Assembly (NCBI GenBank): GCA_029881495.1
Contig: JAOUMJ010000023.1
Location: forward strand, 1 to 44,481
Direction: 5' to 3'
Origin: Nitrospinota bacterium
GTDB lineage: Bacteria; Nitrospinota_A; UBA7883; JACRGQ01
Length of the DNA: 44,481 bases
Under the pieces are notes generated by a model that saw nothing but the letters and a program-made list of their open reading frames with translations, was not told the origin of the DNA and did no database searches. The translations under genes and the position numbers were made by a program. Numbering within the stretch: position 1 is the first letter of the stretch; each line of letters opens with the position of its first letter. This document shows, one piece after another, positions 24,995 to 32,758 of the stretch.

Positions 24995-26683
24995 TCAGGC
25001 CTCCTCAGCGCTTCTGTTTACATACCATTGCTGTGCAATGGAAAGTATGTTGTTCACCAGCCAATAAATAACAAGCCCCGAAGGGAAGTTAATAAACATC
25101 ACGGTAAAGACTACCGGCATTAACAGCATCATGTTCCTCTGTACGGGATCGTTCGCCTGCGGAGAGAGCTTTTGCTGGAGGAACATCGACAATCCCATCA
25201 ATAGAGGGGTGACATAGTAGGGATCTTTCAGCGAAAGGTCGTGTATCCACCATATGAAATCCGCCCCTTTAAGTTCGATCGATTCGAGCAGAACCTTGTA
25301 AAGCGCGATAAATACAGGTATCTGAAGGAATATGGGGAGACAGCCGGCCAGCGGATTCACCTTGTGCTTCCGGTAAAGGAGCATCAGCTCTTCGTTCATC
25401 TTCGTCTTGTCGTTCTTGTACCTCTCCTGAAGTATCTTCATCTGGGGCTGGAGTTTTCGCATTTTGCTCATCGACTGGAAACTTTTCTGCGTGAGCGGGA
25501 AAAAGAGTATCTTTATGACGACCGTGATAACGATTATCGCCCACCCGAAATTGTAAAAAACCGAATCGTGCAGCCAGACCATTACCCTGTAGATCGGCTT
25601 GGCGATAATATCAAACCAGCCGTAGTTGATCACCTTCTGGAAACCGCGGTTCTGCTTCTTCAACTCGGAGACCATCTTCGGCCCCGCGTACATGTAAAAG
25701 CTTATCGGCTTCCCGCTTCCGGGGGATACAAGCTGGAGGGTATTGGAATAGATATCATCCTCTACCTCCCTCTGGGTCATCTTCGCTTCCCTGTCCTCGG
25801 GGAAAAAGGCGACGCAGTAATACCTGTTCGTCAGTCCGGCCCATTCGATCTTCCCTTCGTATACATTCTCTTTATCCATATCCGGTGTTTTTGTCAGACG
25901 TTTTCCGTCAATGTAGATTACCGGGCCGTCATATGAATACATCTTGTCCTTGATATCCCCAAGCCCATACCAGCCTATTCCAAACGCGGAACCTTTCACG
26001 GAAGAGCCGGAATGGCTGAGTGAGACCTCCATATCCGCCCGGTGCGAATTGTAATGGAAAACTATCTTCTTCTTTATTTCAAAGCCGGTGGCGAGACTGT
26101 GTACGAAAAGCACCTCCGCATCCCGGTTCTTTTCGGATAACATTATCTTCGCCGGAGCATTTACTTCAAACACGGTCTTGTTGATCTTCTTCGTCGCATC
26201 AGCTGATGAGAATTCAAGTGAAAGCGGCTTCATTTCCAGACCCTGCTTTACCAGTTCAATCGGATTGCCATCGTCGTCCCCAAAGCCTGAGAGCTTCCAT
26301 GAAGTAACCACTCCTCCGATATTTGAAAGGGTGACTACAGCGTATCCGGTATCGATGAAAATTTTCTTTTCGGACCCCCTCTGGTTACCGGTCGAACTTT
26401 CACCGGCATCCTGCTGTAGAGAGGCAGTAGGGTCCAAAGGAGTAACGTCTGGCTGAGCGCTACCGAGCACGATTTCCGCATCCTCATGGCTGAAAACATC
26501 GGGATCCACCGTCTCAATTTGCGCCGGGGCTGTTTCCTTCTCCTGTACCTGCTCTTTCTGTTGTTCAATTTTCTTTAACTTGTTCGCCTCGATTACGTCG
26601 CCGTACCTGTGGAAGTACCACATATTCCAAAATATCATTACGACGATCGAAAGGAAGATGGCTGTAAGTGTCTTTTTATCCAT
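24995..26683 (-). CDS. yidC: Membrane protein insertase YidC
   Basis: Inserts and folds inner-membrane proteins with or without SecYEG. 562 residues, the long Gram-negative form. The N-terminal anchor is LTAIFLSIVVMIFWNMWYF and the periplasmic beta-sandwich domain spans about 90-340 (AVVTLSNIGGVVTSWKLSG). The conserved insertase core has NFGWAIIVITVVIKILFFP, then the coiled cytoplasmic loop QPQMKILQERYKNDKTKMNE, GCLPIFLQIPVFIALYKVL and the final segments. The Arg inside the membrane groove is not located exactly by eye. It lies 3 bases after yidD and 6 before jag, so the block is a compact operon. Confidence 0.97.
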   Translation of the reverse strand: MDKKTLTAIFLSIVVMIFWNMWYFHRYGDVIEANKLKKIEQQKEQVQEKETAPAQIETVDPDVFSHEDAEIVLGSAQPDVTPLDPTASLQQDAGESSTGNQRGSEKKIFIDTGYAVVTLSNIGGVVTSWKLSGFGDDDGNPIELVKQGLEMKPLSLEFSSADATKKINKTVFEVNAPAKIMLSEKNRDAEVLFVHSLATGFEIKKKIVFHYNSHRADMEVSLSHSGSSVKGSAFGIGWYGLGDIKDKMYSYDGPVIYIDGKRLTKTPDMDKENVYEGKIEWAGLTNRYYCVAFFPEDREAKMTQREVEDDIYSNTLQLVSPGSGKPISFYMYAGPKMVSELKKQNRGFQKVINYGWFDIIAKPIYRVMVWLHDSVFYNFGWAIIVITVVIKILFFPLTQKSFQSMSKMRKLQPQMKILQERYKNDKTKMNEELMLLYRKHKVNPLAGCLPIFLQIPVFIALYKVLLESIELKGADFIWWIHDLSLKDPYYVTPLLMGLSMFLQQKLSPQANDPVQRNMMLLMPVVFTVMFINFPSGLVIYWLVNNILSIAQQWYVNRSAEEA

Positions 26684-26686
26684 TTG

Positions 26687-26896
26687 TCATTTTACCGGGT
26701 CGAAACCGCCAGGGTGGAAAGGGTGGCATTTTGATATTCTTTTTACTGAGAGCCAGACGCCTGTAAAAACACCATGTTTTTCAATGGCATCACTGCTGTA
26801 TTGAGAACAGCTGGGGAAGAACCTGCAAGATGGGGGTAGAAATGGGCTAATTGCCGCCTGGTAGCCGCGTATCATAAATAACAAAAACCGTTTCAT
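26687..26896 (-). CDS. yidD: Membrane protein insertion efficiency factor YidD
   Basis: Small membrane-associated protein that assists YidC-dependent insertion. 69 residues. The sequence [20 protein letters not shown] followed by [15 protein letters not shown], and [15 protein letters not shown] at the end, contains the three conserved Cys and the HP-GG-DP ending that define the family. ATG 26896 lies 37 bases after the rnpA stop; yidC follows 3 bases later. No anomalies. Confidence 0.96.
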   Translation of the reverse strand: MKRFLLFMIRGYQAAISPFLPPSCRFFPSCSQYSSDAIEKHGVFTGVWLSVKRISKCHPFHPGGFDPVK

Positions 26897-26933
26897 TCAG
26901 CAGGTCCCAACGCAAAACATGCGCGGGAAAGGA

Positions 26934-27269
26934 TCAGCCGCCAATCGAGCGTACAAAGCTTTCAAAGCATTTCTTCAACGCCTGGTAACTCTCCAGCCGC
27001 TCACCCTTTCTCGCAATTACTACAACGTCCAGGCCTTTCAATCTATCCAGGTTCTCCCTGAACAGGGCGCGCGCTCTCCGTTTAAAACGATTGCGGCTTA
27101 CCGCCTTGGCCAATATCCTTTTCCCGGCAATAATTCCAAGCCGGCTACATTCCAAACCGCTATCGGCGAAATAAAAGACAAGGTTGCCAGTGACGAATTT
27201 CCTTCCCGCAAATGCGGAATCGAATTCGCGACCCCCTGATAACCGTGTCTCCTTAAACCGGATACGCAA
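26934..27269 (-). CDS. rnpA: Ribonuclease P protein component
   Basis: Protein cofactor of RNase P, which removes 5' leaders from pre-tRNAs. 111 residues. The start is TTG at 27269, just 1 base after the rpmH stop (27271), so translation is probably coupled. The family motif KAVSRNRFKRRARALFREN carries the RNR signature and basic helix. Other matches are FKETRLSGGREFDSAF at the N-terminus and RLGIIAGKRILAKAV. The C-terminus ends soon after CFESFVRSIGG. The RNA partner (rnpB) was not found in this window. Confidence 0.93.
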   Translation of the reverse strand: MRIRFKETRLSGGREFDSAFAGRKFVTGNLVFYFADSGLECSRLGIIAGKRILAKAVSRNRFKRRARALFRENLDRLKGLDVVVIARKGERLESYQALKKCFESFVRSIGG

Positions 27270-27270
27270 A

Positions 27271-27405
27271 TTAAACAGTAAGGCGCGCTCGGCCTTTCTG
27301 CCTTCGCCTTTTGAGAACTGCCTGACCGTTTGCCGTAGACATTCTCTTCCTGAAACCGTGAGTCCTTTTTCGCCTAATGTTACTAGGTTGGTATGGCCTT
27401 TTCAT
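27271..27405 (-). CDS. rpmH: 50S ribosomal protein L34
   Basis: Ribosomal large-subunit protein, 44 residues: it begins [20 protein letters not shown], continues with [20 protein letters not shown] and ends in RLTV. Residues such as T-x-Q-P-S, R-x-R-x-H-G-F-x-x-R-M and G-x-x-V-L-x-R-R-R-x-K-G-R-x-x-L match the family throughout. ATG is at 27405 and no strong ribosome-binding site is visible before it. It is first of the rpmH-rnpA-yidD-yidC-jag block, a cluster that lies beside dnaA and oriC in many bacteria. A candidate origin region lies directly upstream. Confidence 0.96.
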   Translation of the reverse strand: MKRPYQPSNIRRKRTHGFRKRMSTANGQAVLKRRRQKGRARLTV

Positions 27406-27837
27406 AATCCGGTTAATCTACATGAAAGCGGGGGGGCTGGTCAAACTTTTTCGACATTTATTTCGAATTAAACAATTATTTATTCAATTGTTAACCTTTT
27501 GGCCCCCCACACGGCATTACACCAAGCCCCCCAGTGAGGGAAATAAATCGGTTTTGGAGTCGCAAAAGAAAAGATTATTCTTTTTCGGCAAGGTCACCGT
27601 TAAAAGTTGAAACACTTTAAAAAATCATTCCCCTTGCAACATACTGATAATAAAAGAAATCTCTAGAGTTTTTGGTATTTTATCCACAGTCGCCCCGCTC
27701 AGCGGGGTTGAAAGTTGCTCTTCTATTGGCTACCATCCAATCGGAGGAGCTGTGGGGAAGAAACTTTACCGAAAATTGTGTGCATCGGTTTTCCCCGAAA
27801 TAAATCTTTTTAAATGTGGAATTTGGCAGGAAGTAAT
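27406..27837. other. AT-rich intergenic region upstream of rpmH, oriC candidate
   Basis: 432 gene-free bases between the divergent rpmH and kamA-like genes. Contents: an AT-rich stretch at 27441-27500 with inverted repeat AACAATT/AATTGTT (27471-27477, 27486-27492), a perfect DnaA box (27680-27688), a GC hairpin CCCCGC-TCA-GCGGGG (27693-27707), and weaker DnaA-like sites such as TTCCCCACA (reverse strand, near 27750). Only one perfect box is seen, so origin status is unproven. Confidence 0.4.
27680..27688 (+). promoter_or_regulatory. Consensus DnaA box TTATCCACA
   Basis: The nine bases match the strong DnaA box consensus exactly. It lies in the intergenic region next to rpmH, a location that is common for oriC or for DnaA-controlled promoters. 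Confidence 0.5.
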
Positions 27838-29007
27838 ATGGAATTCGGAAAAATCTTTGGTAAAAAGCCTGCTACATGGGTAAAGAGGCCCAAGTATACA
27901 ACCTCTGTCGAGCAAATAAATGAAATAGGCGAAGCGGAACGGCAATCCCTTCGAGTGGTTGAAGATACGTTCCAGTTCAGAACAAACGACTACTATACTT
28001 CCTTGATCGACTGGGAAGATCCTGACGACCCCATCCGGCAAATATCAATTCCGAGCATACGCGAGCTGGAGATGAATATGGACTGGAGCCTTGATGCGTC
28101 GTGCGAGGAGGATTATACGAGGGGTGGAGGGATTCAACACAAATACTCAAACACCGTACTCCTGCTGGTTAATAACGTCTGCGGAACATACTGTCGATTC
28201 TGTTTCCGTAAAAGATTATTCATGAATGACAACGACGAGGTTGCCAGGAATATCTCTGAAGGGCTTGCGTACATTGCGGAAAACAGCAAAATTACAAATG
28301 TCCTTTTAACGGGTGGGGATCCGCTCATCCTCTCCACACCTAAGCTGGAAGAGATAATCCGCAGGCTAAGGGAGATCAAGCATGTCAAGATAATCAGAAT
28401 TGGCAGCAAAATGCCTGCTTTTAATCCATTCAGGATATTGAACGATCCATCTTTGCCGGAGATGCTCTCAAAATACAGCTTGGCCACGAAAAAGATATAC
28501 CTGATGGCACACTTCAATCACCCGAAGGAATTGACCGAACACTCCATCGAGGCAATGACTGTTCTGCAAAGACATGGCGTAATAACCACCAACCAGACGC
28601 CCATCCTGCGGGGGATAAATGACAGCCCCAACACCCTCTACGAGCTTTTTGAAAAACTTTCATACATGGGAGTCCCCCCATATTATGTATTTCAGTGCCG
28701 CCCGACACAGGGGAATGAAATGTTCTCCCTCCCTCTTGAGGAAGCCTATGGGATATTCGAAAAAGCCCAAAGCATGGCCTCGGGGCTCGGCAAAAGGGCA
28801 CGATTTGTCATGTCCCACCAAACCGGTAAAATTGAAGTTATCGGCCTTACCGAGGAGCAGATATTCATGCGGTACCACCGATCACCCGACAATGCGAACC
28901 GGGACGGAATAATGGTTTTCAACAGGAATTCCCAGGCATACTGGCTTGACGACTACGAAGAGGCCGAAAAGATCATCTCAAGCAGATACATGATGAACCC
29001 GGCATAA
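27838..29007 (+). CDS. KamA-family radical SAM protein (lysine 2,3-aminomutase-like)
   Basis: The KamA family (COG1509) includes lysine 2,3-aminomutases, glutamate 2,3-aminomutases and EF-P lysine modifiers, all using a 4Fe-4S cluster, SAM and PLP. 389 residues from ATG 27838, which has AGGAAG 4 bases upstream; the in-frame ATG at 27814 has none. The radical SAM motif CGTYCRFC is at Cys115/119/122. NVLLTGGDPLILSTPKLEEII, RIGSKMPAFNPFRI and GVITTNQTPILRGINDS follow in family order. The usual PLP-lysine loop with four Gly before Lys is replaced by MSHQTGKIEV: a Lys is kept but the glycine run is lost. So it is a divergent member whose substrate cannot be named. No EF-P gene is adjacent. Confidence 0.82.
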   Translation: MEFGKIFGKKPATWVKRPKYTTSVEQINEIGEAERQSLRVVEDTFQFRTNDYYTSLIDWEDPDDPIRQISIPSIRELEMNMDWSLDASCEEDYTRGGGIQHKYSNTVLLLVNNVCGTYCRFCFRKRLFMNDNDEVARNISEGLAYIAENSKITNVLLTGGDPLILSTPKLEEIIRRLREIKHVKIIRIGSKMPAFNPFRILNDPSLPEMLSKYSLATKKIYLMAHFNHPKELTEHSIEAMTVLQRHGVITTNQTPILRGINDSPNTLYELFEKLSYMGVPPYYVFQCRPTQGNEMFSLPLEEAYGIFEKAQSMASGLGKRARFVMSHQTGKIEVIGLTEEQIFMRYHRSPDNANRDGIMVFNRNSQAYWLDDYEEAEKIISSRYMMNPA

Positions 29008-29162
29008 TCCCCCGCGTCCACCATCAATCTCCGGCTTTCGAAGCTCCCTTTATCAGTGTGAAATATTTTTCATTGAAACACATTGGGATGATATATACTC
29101 AAATATCAAAATAATCTAGGCCGGTTTGACAAAATCGCTGAGCCAATTGAGGAGGTACTTCT

Positions 29163-29780
29163 GTGGAATACGAAAGTATTCAAAAAATTTACAAGCTGTA
29201 TTCGGGTTTCTATGATTTGTTGTTCAAACAGATTTTCTTTCCGAGGCAGGAGTACGCTATCAGCCAGATGGACATTAAACCGGGCGATAAAGTGCTTGAT
29301 GTAGGCATTGGAACCGGGCTGACCCTGGGGTGCTACCCAAAGGATTGTCATGTTACCGGGATAGACCTCTCGGCCGCCATGCTGAAAAAGGCGCATCATA
29401 AAAAAAACAAACTCGGCCTCGACAACGTAACATTGCTGGAAATGGACGCATGCGAACTTGCTTTTGACGACAACCAGTTCGACCATGTAATTTCCACATT
29501 CGTCCTGACCGTCGTCCCTGACCCCGTGAAAGCTCTGTCCGAAATGAAAAGGGTGTGCAAGAAAGGGAACTCCATTGTCTTTATCAATCACTTCGCCAGC
29601 GAAAACAAGTTCCTTGCCTGGACCGAGGATAAACTCGACCCTCTTTGCAGAAAACTTGGGTGGAGAAATACCGAGTCGTTATCCGATCTTTCGGCACGGG
29701 CAAATCTCGAAATAGCTTCATGCACCCTTTTGAAAAAATTCGACCTATGGCCAATAGTTTTTGCAACAAACAACAAATAG
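29163..29780 (+). CDS. Class I SAM-dependent methyltransferase, PmtA/UbiE-like
   Basis: Predicted to methylate a small molecule or lipid using SAM. 205 residues, soluble. Motif I is DKVLDVGIGTGLTLG, then DLSAAMLKKAH (motif II region) and NVTLLEMDACELAFDDNQFDHVISTFVLTVVPDP. The N-terminus (YKLYSGFYDLLFKQIFFPRQ) and the size resemble bacterial phosphatidylethanolamine N-methyltransferases of the PmtA type, which make phosphatidylcholine; other small-molecule substrates cannot be excluded. GTG at 29163 is preceded by GAGGAGG, a strong site. It overlaps the next gene by 34 bases. TTGAAA (29073-29078) with TATACT (29094-29099) is a possible promoter, with a short 15-base spacer. Confidence 0.8.
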   Translation: MEYESIQKIYKLYSGFYDLLFKQIFFPRQEYAISQMDIKPGDKVLDVGIGTGLTLGCYPKDCHVTGIDLSAAMLKKAHHKKNKLGLDNVTLLEMDACELAFDDNQFDHVISTFVLTVVPDPVKALSEMKRVCKKGNSIVFINHFASENKFLAWTEDKLDPLCRKLGWRNTESLSDLSARANLEIASCTLLKKFDLWPIVFATNNK

Positions 29781-30598
29781 GTCTTTGGCTTAGCGTTTTA
29801 TTTTTTTCGTTTGCGATTTCAGGTGAGGCAGCCGCCTCACCTCTCCAGGATAAAAAAGGTGAACTCCCACTACCTTTCCAGGTCGGCGAAATACTGATTT
29901 TCCAGGTTGAATGGCTTTTCCTTGATGCCGGACGCGTCACCGCGACAATCCCTGAGAAGATAAAGGAAAACGGCAGGGAACTTCTCCACTTCACCCTCCA
30001 TACTGAAACCACAAACCTTTTAGACGACATTTGGACAATGGACGACTGGTTCCATTCGTACTGGGACATAAATGAGAGAGCAACCAGGAAATTTACCGTT
30101 AAGATTCGTGAAAGCACATACAAAAAGGACAAACTGATACTGTTCGACATTGAAAACGGTATCGCTACCGTGACTAAGAACAGCGACGAACCGAAGGAAA
30201 TACCTCTTAAACGTGGAGCGCAGGACTTCTTCACGGCTGGTCATATGTCCCGCACCCTGCCGCTGAAGAAGGGGGGGGACTACAGATATCCGGTATTCGA
30301 AGACGACAAAAATTATGATGCGCAGATAGTCGTGGTCAAGAAAGAAACAATCGAGATCATGGGGGGGAAGATCGATACGATCCTTATCCACCCGAAGATC
30401 AGCTTCGAGGGGGCTTTCCATAGTAAAGGCACACTCCATGTATGGCTTTCCGACGACGAGTACCGCGCGCCTGTAAAACTAAAGCTCTACACCCTTTTCG
30501 GCGCGGTTGATATTACCCTGATCGAATATGGCGGAATAAACCTCAATATCGTCTACCCGGAAAAAAATAATGGCAAAAATAGCGCTCGCACAAATTAA
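29747..30598 (+). CDS. Exported DUF3108 protein
   Basis: About 283 residues from ATG 29747, chosen because it leads into a signal peptide (IGLWLSVLFFSFAISGEAAAS). The mature part is a beta-rich DUF3108 domain: FQVGEILIFQVEWLFLDAGR, then FTLHTETTNLLDDIWTMDD, KPIPVF-like central strands and HVWLSDDEYRAPVKLKLYTL near the end. DUF3108 proteins are periplasmic/outer-membrane-associated with no settled function. The start overlaps the methyltransferase by 34 bases and the end overlaps nadE by 29 bases, an unusually tight packing that suggests co-translation. A further in-frame upstream opening to 29645 lies inside the methyltransferase and is probably not used. Confidence 0.8.
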   Translation: MANSFCNKQQIGLWLSVLFFSFAISGEAAASPLQDKKGELPLPFQVGEILIFQVEWLFLDAGRVTATIPEKIKENGRELLHFTLHTETTNLLDDIWTMDDWFHSYWDINERATRKFTVKIRESTYKKDKLILFDIENGIATVTKNSDEPKEIPLKRGAQDFFTAGHMSRTLPLKKGGDYRYPVFEDDKNYDAQIVVVKKETIEIMGGKIDTILIHPKISFEGAFHSKGTLHVWLSDDEYRAPVKLKLYTLFGAVDITLIEYGGINLNIVYPEKNNGKNSARTN

Positions 30599-32198
30599 TC
30601 CGACTGTCGGCGATCTCGACCTAAACCGAAAGATGATCATCGATTTTGCAAGAAAGGGTGAGTCCCTGGGGGCCGACATAATTGTATTCCCCGAACTCGC
30701 CATCACCGGCTATCCGCCGGAGGATCTTCTGTTGAAAAGAAGCTTTATCGAAGCCGCATGGAAGAACCTTACCGAAATTGCCCGGAGCATCCAAAACACA
30801 TGGGTCGTGGTAGGAACCCCGCACCGAGAGGATGGAAAGCTTTATAACGGCGCGGCGGTGCTCCACAAGGGGAAGATTGAAACAATAATCCACAAGACGC
30901 ATCTCCCGAATTATGGAGTGTTCGATGAAAGACGGTACTTCACCCCGGCTGAAAATGTTGCCTCTGTCAAAATGGCCGGAATTACTACTGCAGTTACCAT
31001 CTGCGAAGACATCTGGGTAAATTCAGGTCTGCCGCACGACCTCTGCGCAAGAGAGGATATTGACCTCATAATTAATATCTCTTCATCCCCGTTCCATACC
31101 GGAAAATCCGAGGAGCGCAAGAATAAAGTCACCGGGTTCGCCTCCAGCCATCAAAAGGAGCTGGCATACTGCAATTTGGTCGGAGGCCAGGACGAACTGG
31201 TTTTTGACGGAGGATCGTTCTTCTGCGACACAAAGGGGAAAGTTACCGCGTCACTCAGGGAGTTCGAGGAAGATCTGATAGTCGTGAAAGCGGGAGAGGA
31301 GAATTCCGGCGGCGCTTCAGCATTTCACTCCTTTCCAAGATCGTATGCATATCCTGAAAATGTCTTTGAAGCTCTGAAAAAAGGATTGAAGGATTACCTG
31401 TCCAAAAACTCTTTCCATGATGTTGTCATAGCCCTGTCCGGCGGCATTGATTCGGCTCTTACCGCGTCAATCGCCGTTGCAAGCCTCGGAGCCGAGAGGG
31501 TGAGAGGGATTGCCATGCCTTCAAGGTTTTCCTCACCGGAAAGCCTGCAAGATGCGCGCGAACTTGCGGAAAACCTCGGCATGAAATTCGATGTCATCCC
31601 CATCACAGAGCTGATGGATTCCTTCGGAAAGGCGCTTTCCGGGGTGTTCGAGGGGACAAAACCCGGGATCGCGGAGGAAAACATACAGGCCAGAATTCGC
31701 GGAACCCTTATCATGGCGGTAAGCAACAAATTCGGAAGTCTTGCCCTGGCAACAGGCAACAAAAGCGAAATAAGTGTAGGCTACTGCACTCTTTACGGCG
31801 ACATGGCGGGAGGTTTCGCGCTTATTAAAGACCTTCCGAAAAACATGGTCTACGATCTTGCGAAGTGGATAAACGGAAATTCCCCCACTCCCAACATCCC
31901 GGCAAGGAGTATTGAGAAGGAACCGACCGCGGAACTGAGACCAAACCAGAAGGATTCCGACTTTCTGCCGGAATACAAAATACTGGACCCGATACTTAAA
32001 CTGTATGTCGAAGAGGAAAAAAGTATTGAAGAGATAATTTCTCTCGGATATATTGAAGGCGATGTGAGGAAGGTATCTCGTTTGGTGAATCAAAACGAAT
32101 ACAAAAGGAGGCAGGCTGCTCCAGGAGTAAAGATATCACCGAAATCTTTCGGAAAAGACAGGCGAATGCCTATTACAAACAGATTTTTTGAGACATAG
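30570..32198 (+). CDS. nadE: Glutamine-dependent NAD+ synthetase
   Basis: Final step of NAD+ synthesis: amidates nicotinate adenine dinucleotide using ammonia released from glutamine. The 542 residues have two domains. The N-terminal nitrilase-like glutaminase has Glu42 (VFPELAITGYPPEDLL), Lys109 (IHKTHLPNYGVFDERRYF) and Cys145 (VTICEDIW). The C-terminal synthetase (from about 265) has the ATP loop ALSGGIDSALTA and LALATGNKSEISVGYCTLYGD-type substrate region, ending PKSFGKDRRMPITNRF. ATG 30570 overlaps the DUF3108 gene by 29 bases. pdaD follows 8 bases later. Confidence 0.96.
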   Translation: MAKIALAQINPTVGDLDLNRKMIIDFARKGESLGADIIVFPELAITGYPPEDLLLKRSFIEAAWKNLTEIARSIQNTWVVVGTPHREDGKLYNGAAVLHKGKIETIIHKTHLPNYGVFDERRYFTPAENVASVKMAGITTAVTICEDIWVNSGLPHDLCAREDIDLIINISSSPFHTGKSEERKNKVTGFASSHQKELAYCNLVGGQDELVFDGGSFFCDTKGKVTASLREFEEDLIVVKAGEENSGGASAFHSFPRSYAYPENVFEALKKGLKDYLSKNSFHDVVIALSGGIDSALTASIAVASLGAERVRGIAMPSRFSSPESLQDARELAENLGMKFDVIPITELMDSFGKALSGVFEGTKPGIAEENIQARIRGTLIMAVSNKFGSLALATGNKSEISVGYCTLYGDMAGGFALIKDLPKNMVYDLAKWINGNSPTPNIPARSIEKEPTAELRPNQKDSDFLPEYKILDPILKLYVEEEKSIEEIISLGYIEGDVRKVSRLVNQNEYKRRQAAPGVKISPKSFGKDRRMPITNRFFET

Positions 32199-32206
32199 GG
32201 AAGAAG

Positions 32207-32755
32207 ATGACAAACTGGGTACCAAAAAAAATATTTTTCACAAGAGGCGTTGGCGTCCACAAAGACAAATTGCGTTCTTACGAGCTGGCGCTTAGAGATG
32301 CCGGAGTAGAACGCTGCAACCTGGTTGAAGTATCTTCCATACTCCCCCCCAAATGTAAAATCCTAAGTAAAAAAGAGGGACTTAAATACATATCGGGCGG
32401 GATGATAACCTTTTGCGTACAGGCGCGGCTAACCAGCAACGAACCCCACAGGCTGATAGCAACAAGCATCGGGTGCGCAATTCCCGCCAACCAGTCGCTA
32501 TACGGATATCTCAGCGAGCATCACAACTATGGTGAAACTGAAAAGGTGGCCGGCGACTATGCTGAAGACCTTGCGGCAGGAATGCTCGCGACAACACTCG
32601 GCATCGATTTTGACGAGGATAAAAGCTGGGATGAAAAAAGACAGATATACAGGATCAGCAACAAAATCGTAAGAACAAGGAATATCACTCAAACAGCGGT
32701 TGTAAAAGGGAGAAATCACCACACCGTCGTTGCGTTAGCGGTATTCATTCTGTAA
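32207..32755 (+). CDS. pdaD: Pyruvoyl-dependent arginine decarboxylase
   Basis: Decarboxylates arginine to agmatine, an entry to polyamines, with a self-generated pyruvoyl group instead of PLP. 182 residues. The family start is TRGVGVHKDKLRSYELALRD. The self-cleavage site is LVEVSSILPPKC, so cleavage is expected between Ser43 and Ser44, giving a short beta and a longer alpha chain. IATSIGCAIP, the Glu-rich SEHHNYGET region and AEDLAAGMLATTLG complete the pattern. It sits between nadE (8 bases before) and lptD (3 bases after). Genes for agmatine use (agmatinase, agmatine deiminase) are not in the window. Confidence 0.92.
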   Translation: MTNWVPKKIFFTRGVGVHKDKLRSYELALRDAGVERCNLVEVSSILPPKCKILSKKEGLKYISGGMITFCVQARLTSNEPHRLIATSIGCAIPANQSLYGYLSEHHNYGETEKVAGDYAEDLAAGMLATTLGIDFDEDKSWDEKRQIYRISNKIVRTRNITQTAVVKGRNHHTVVALAVFIL

Positions 32756-32758
32756 CAA

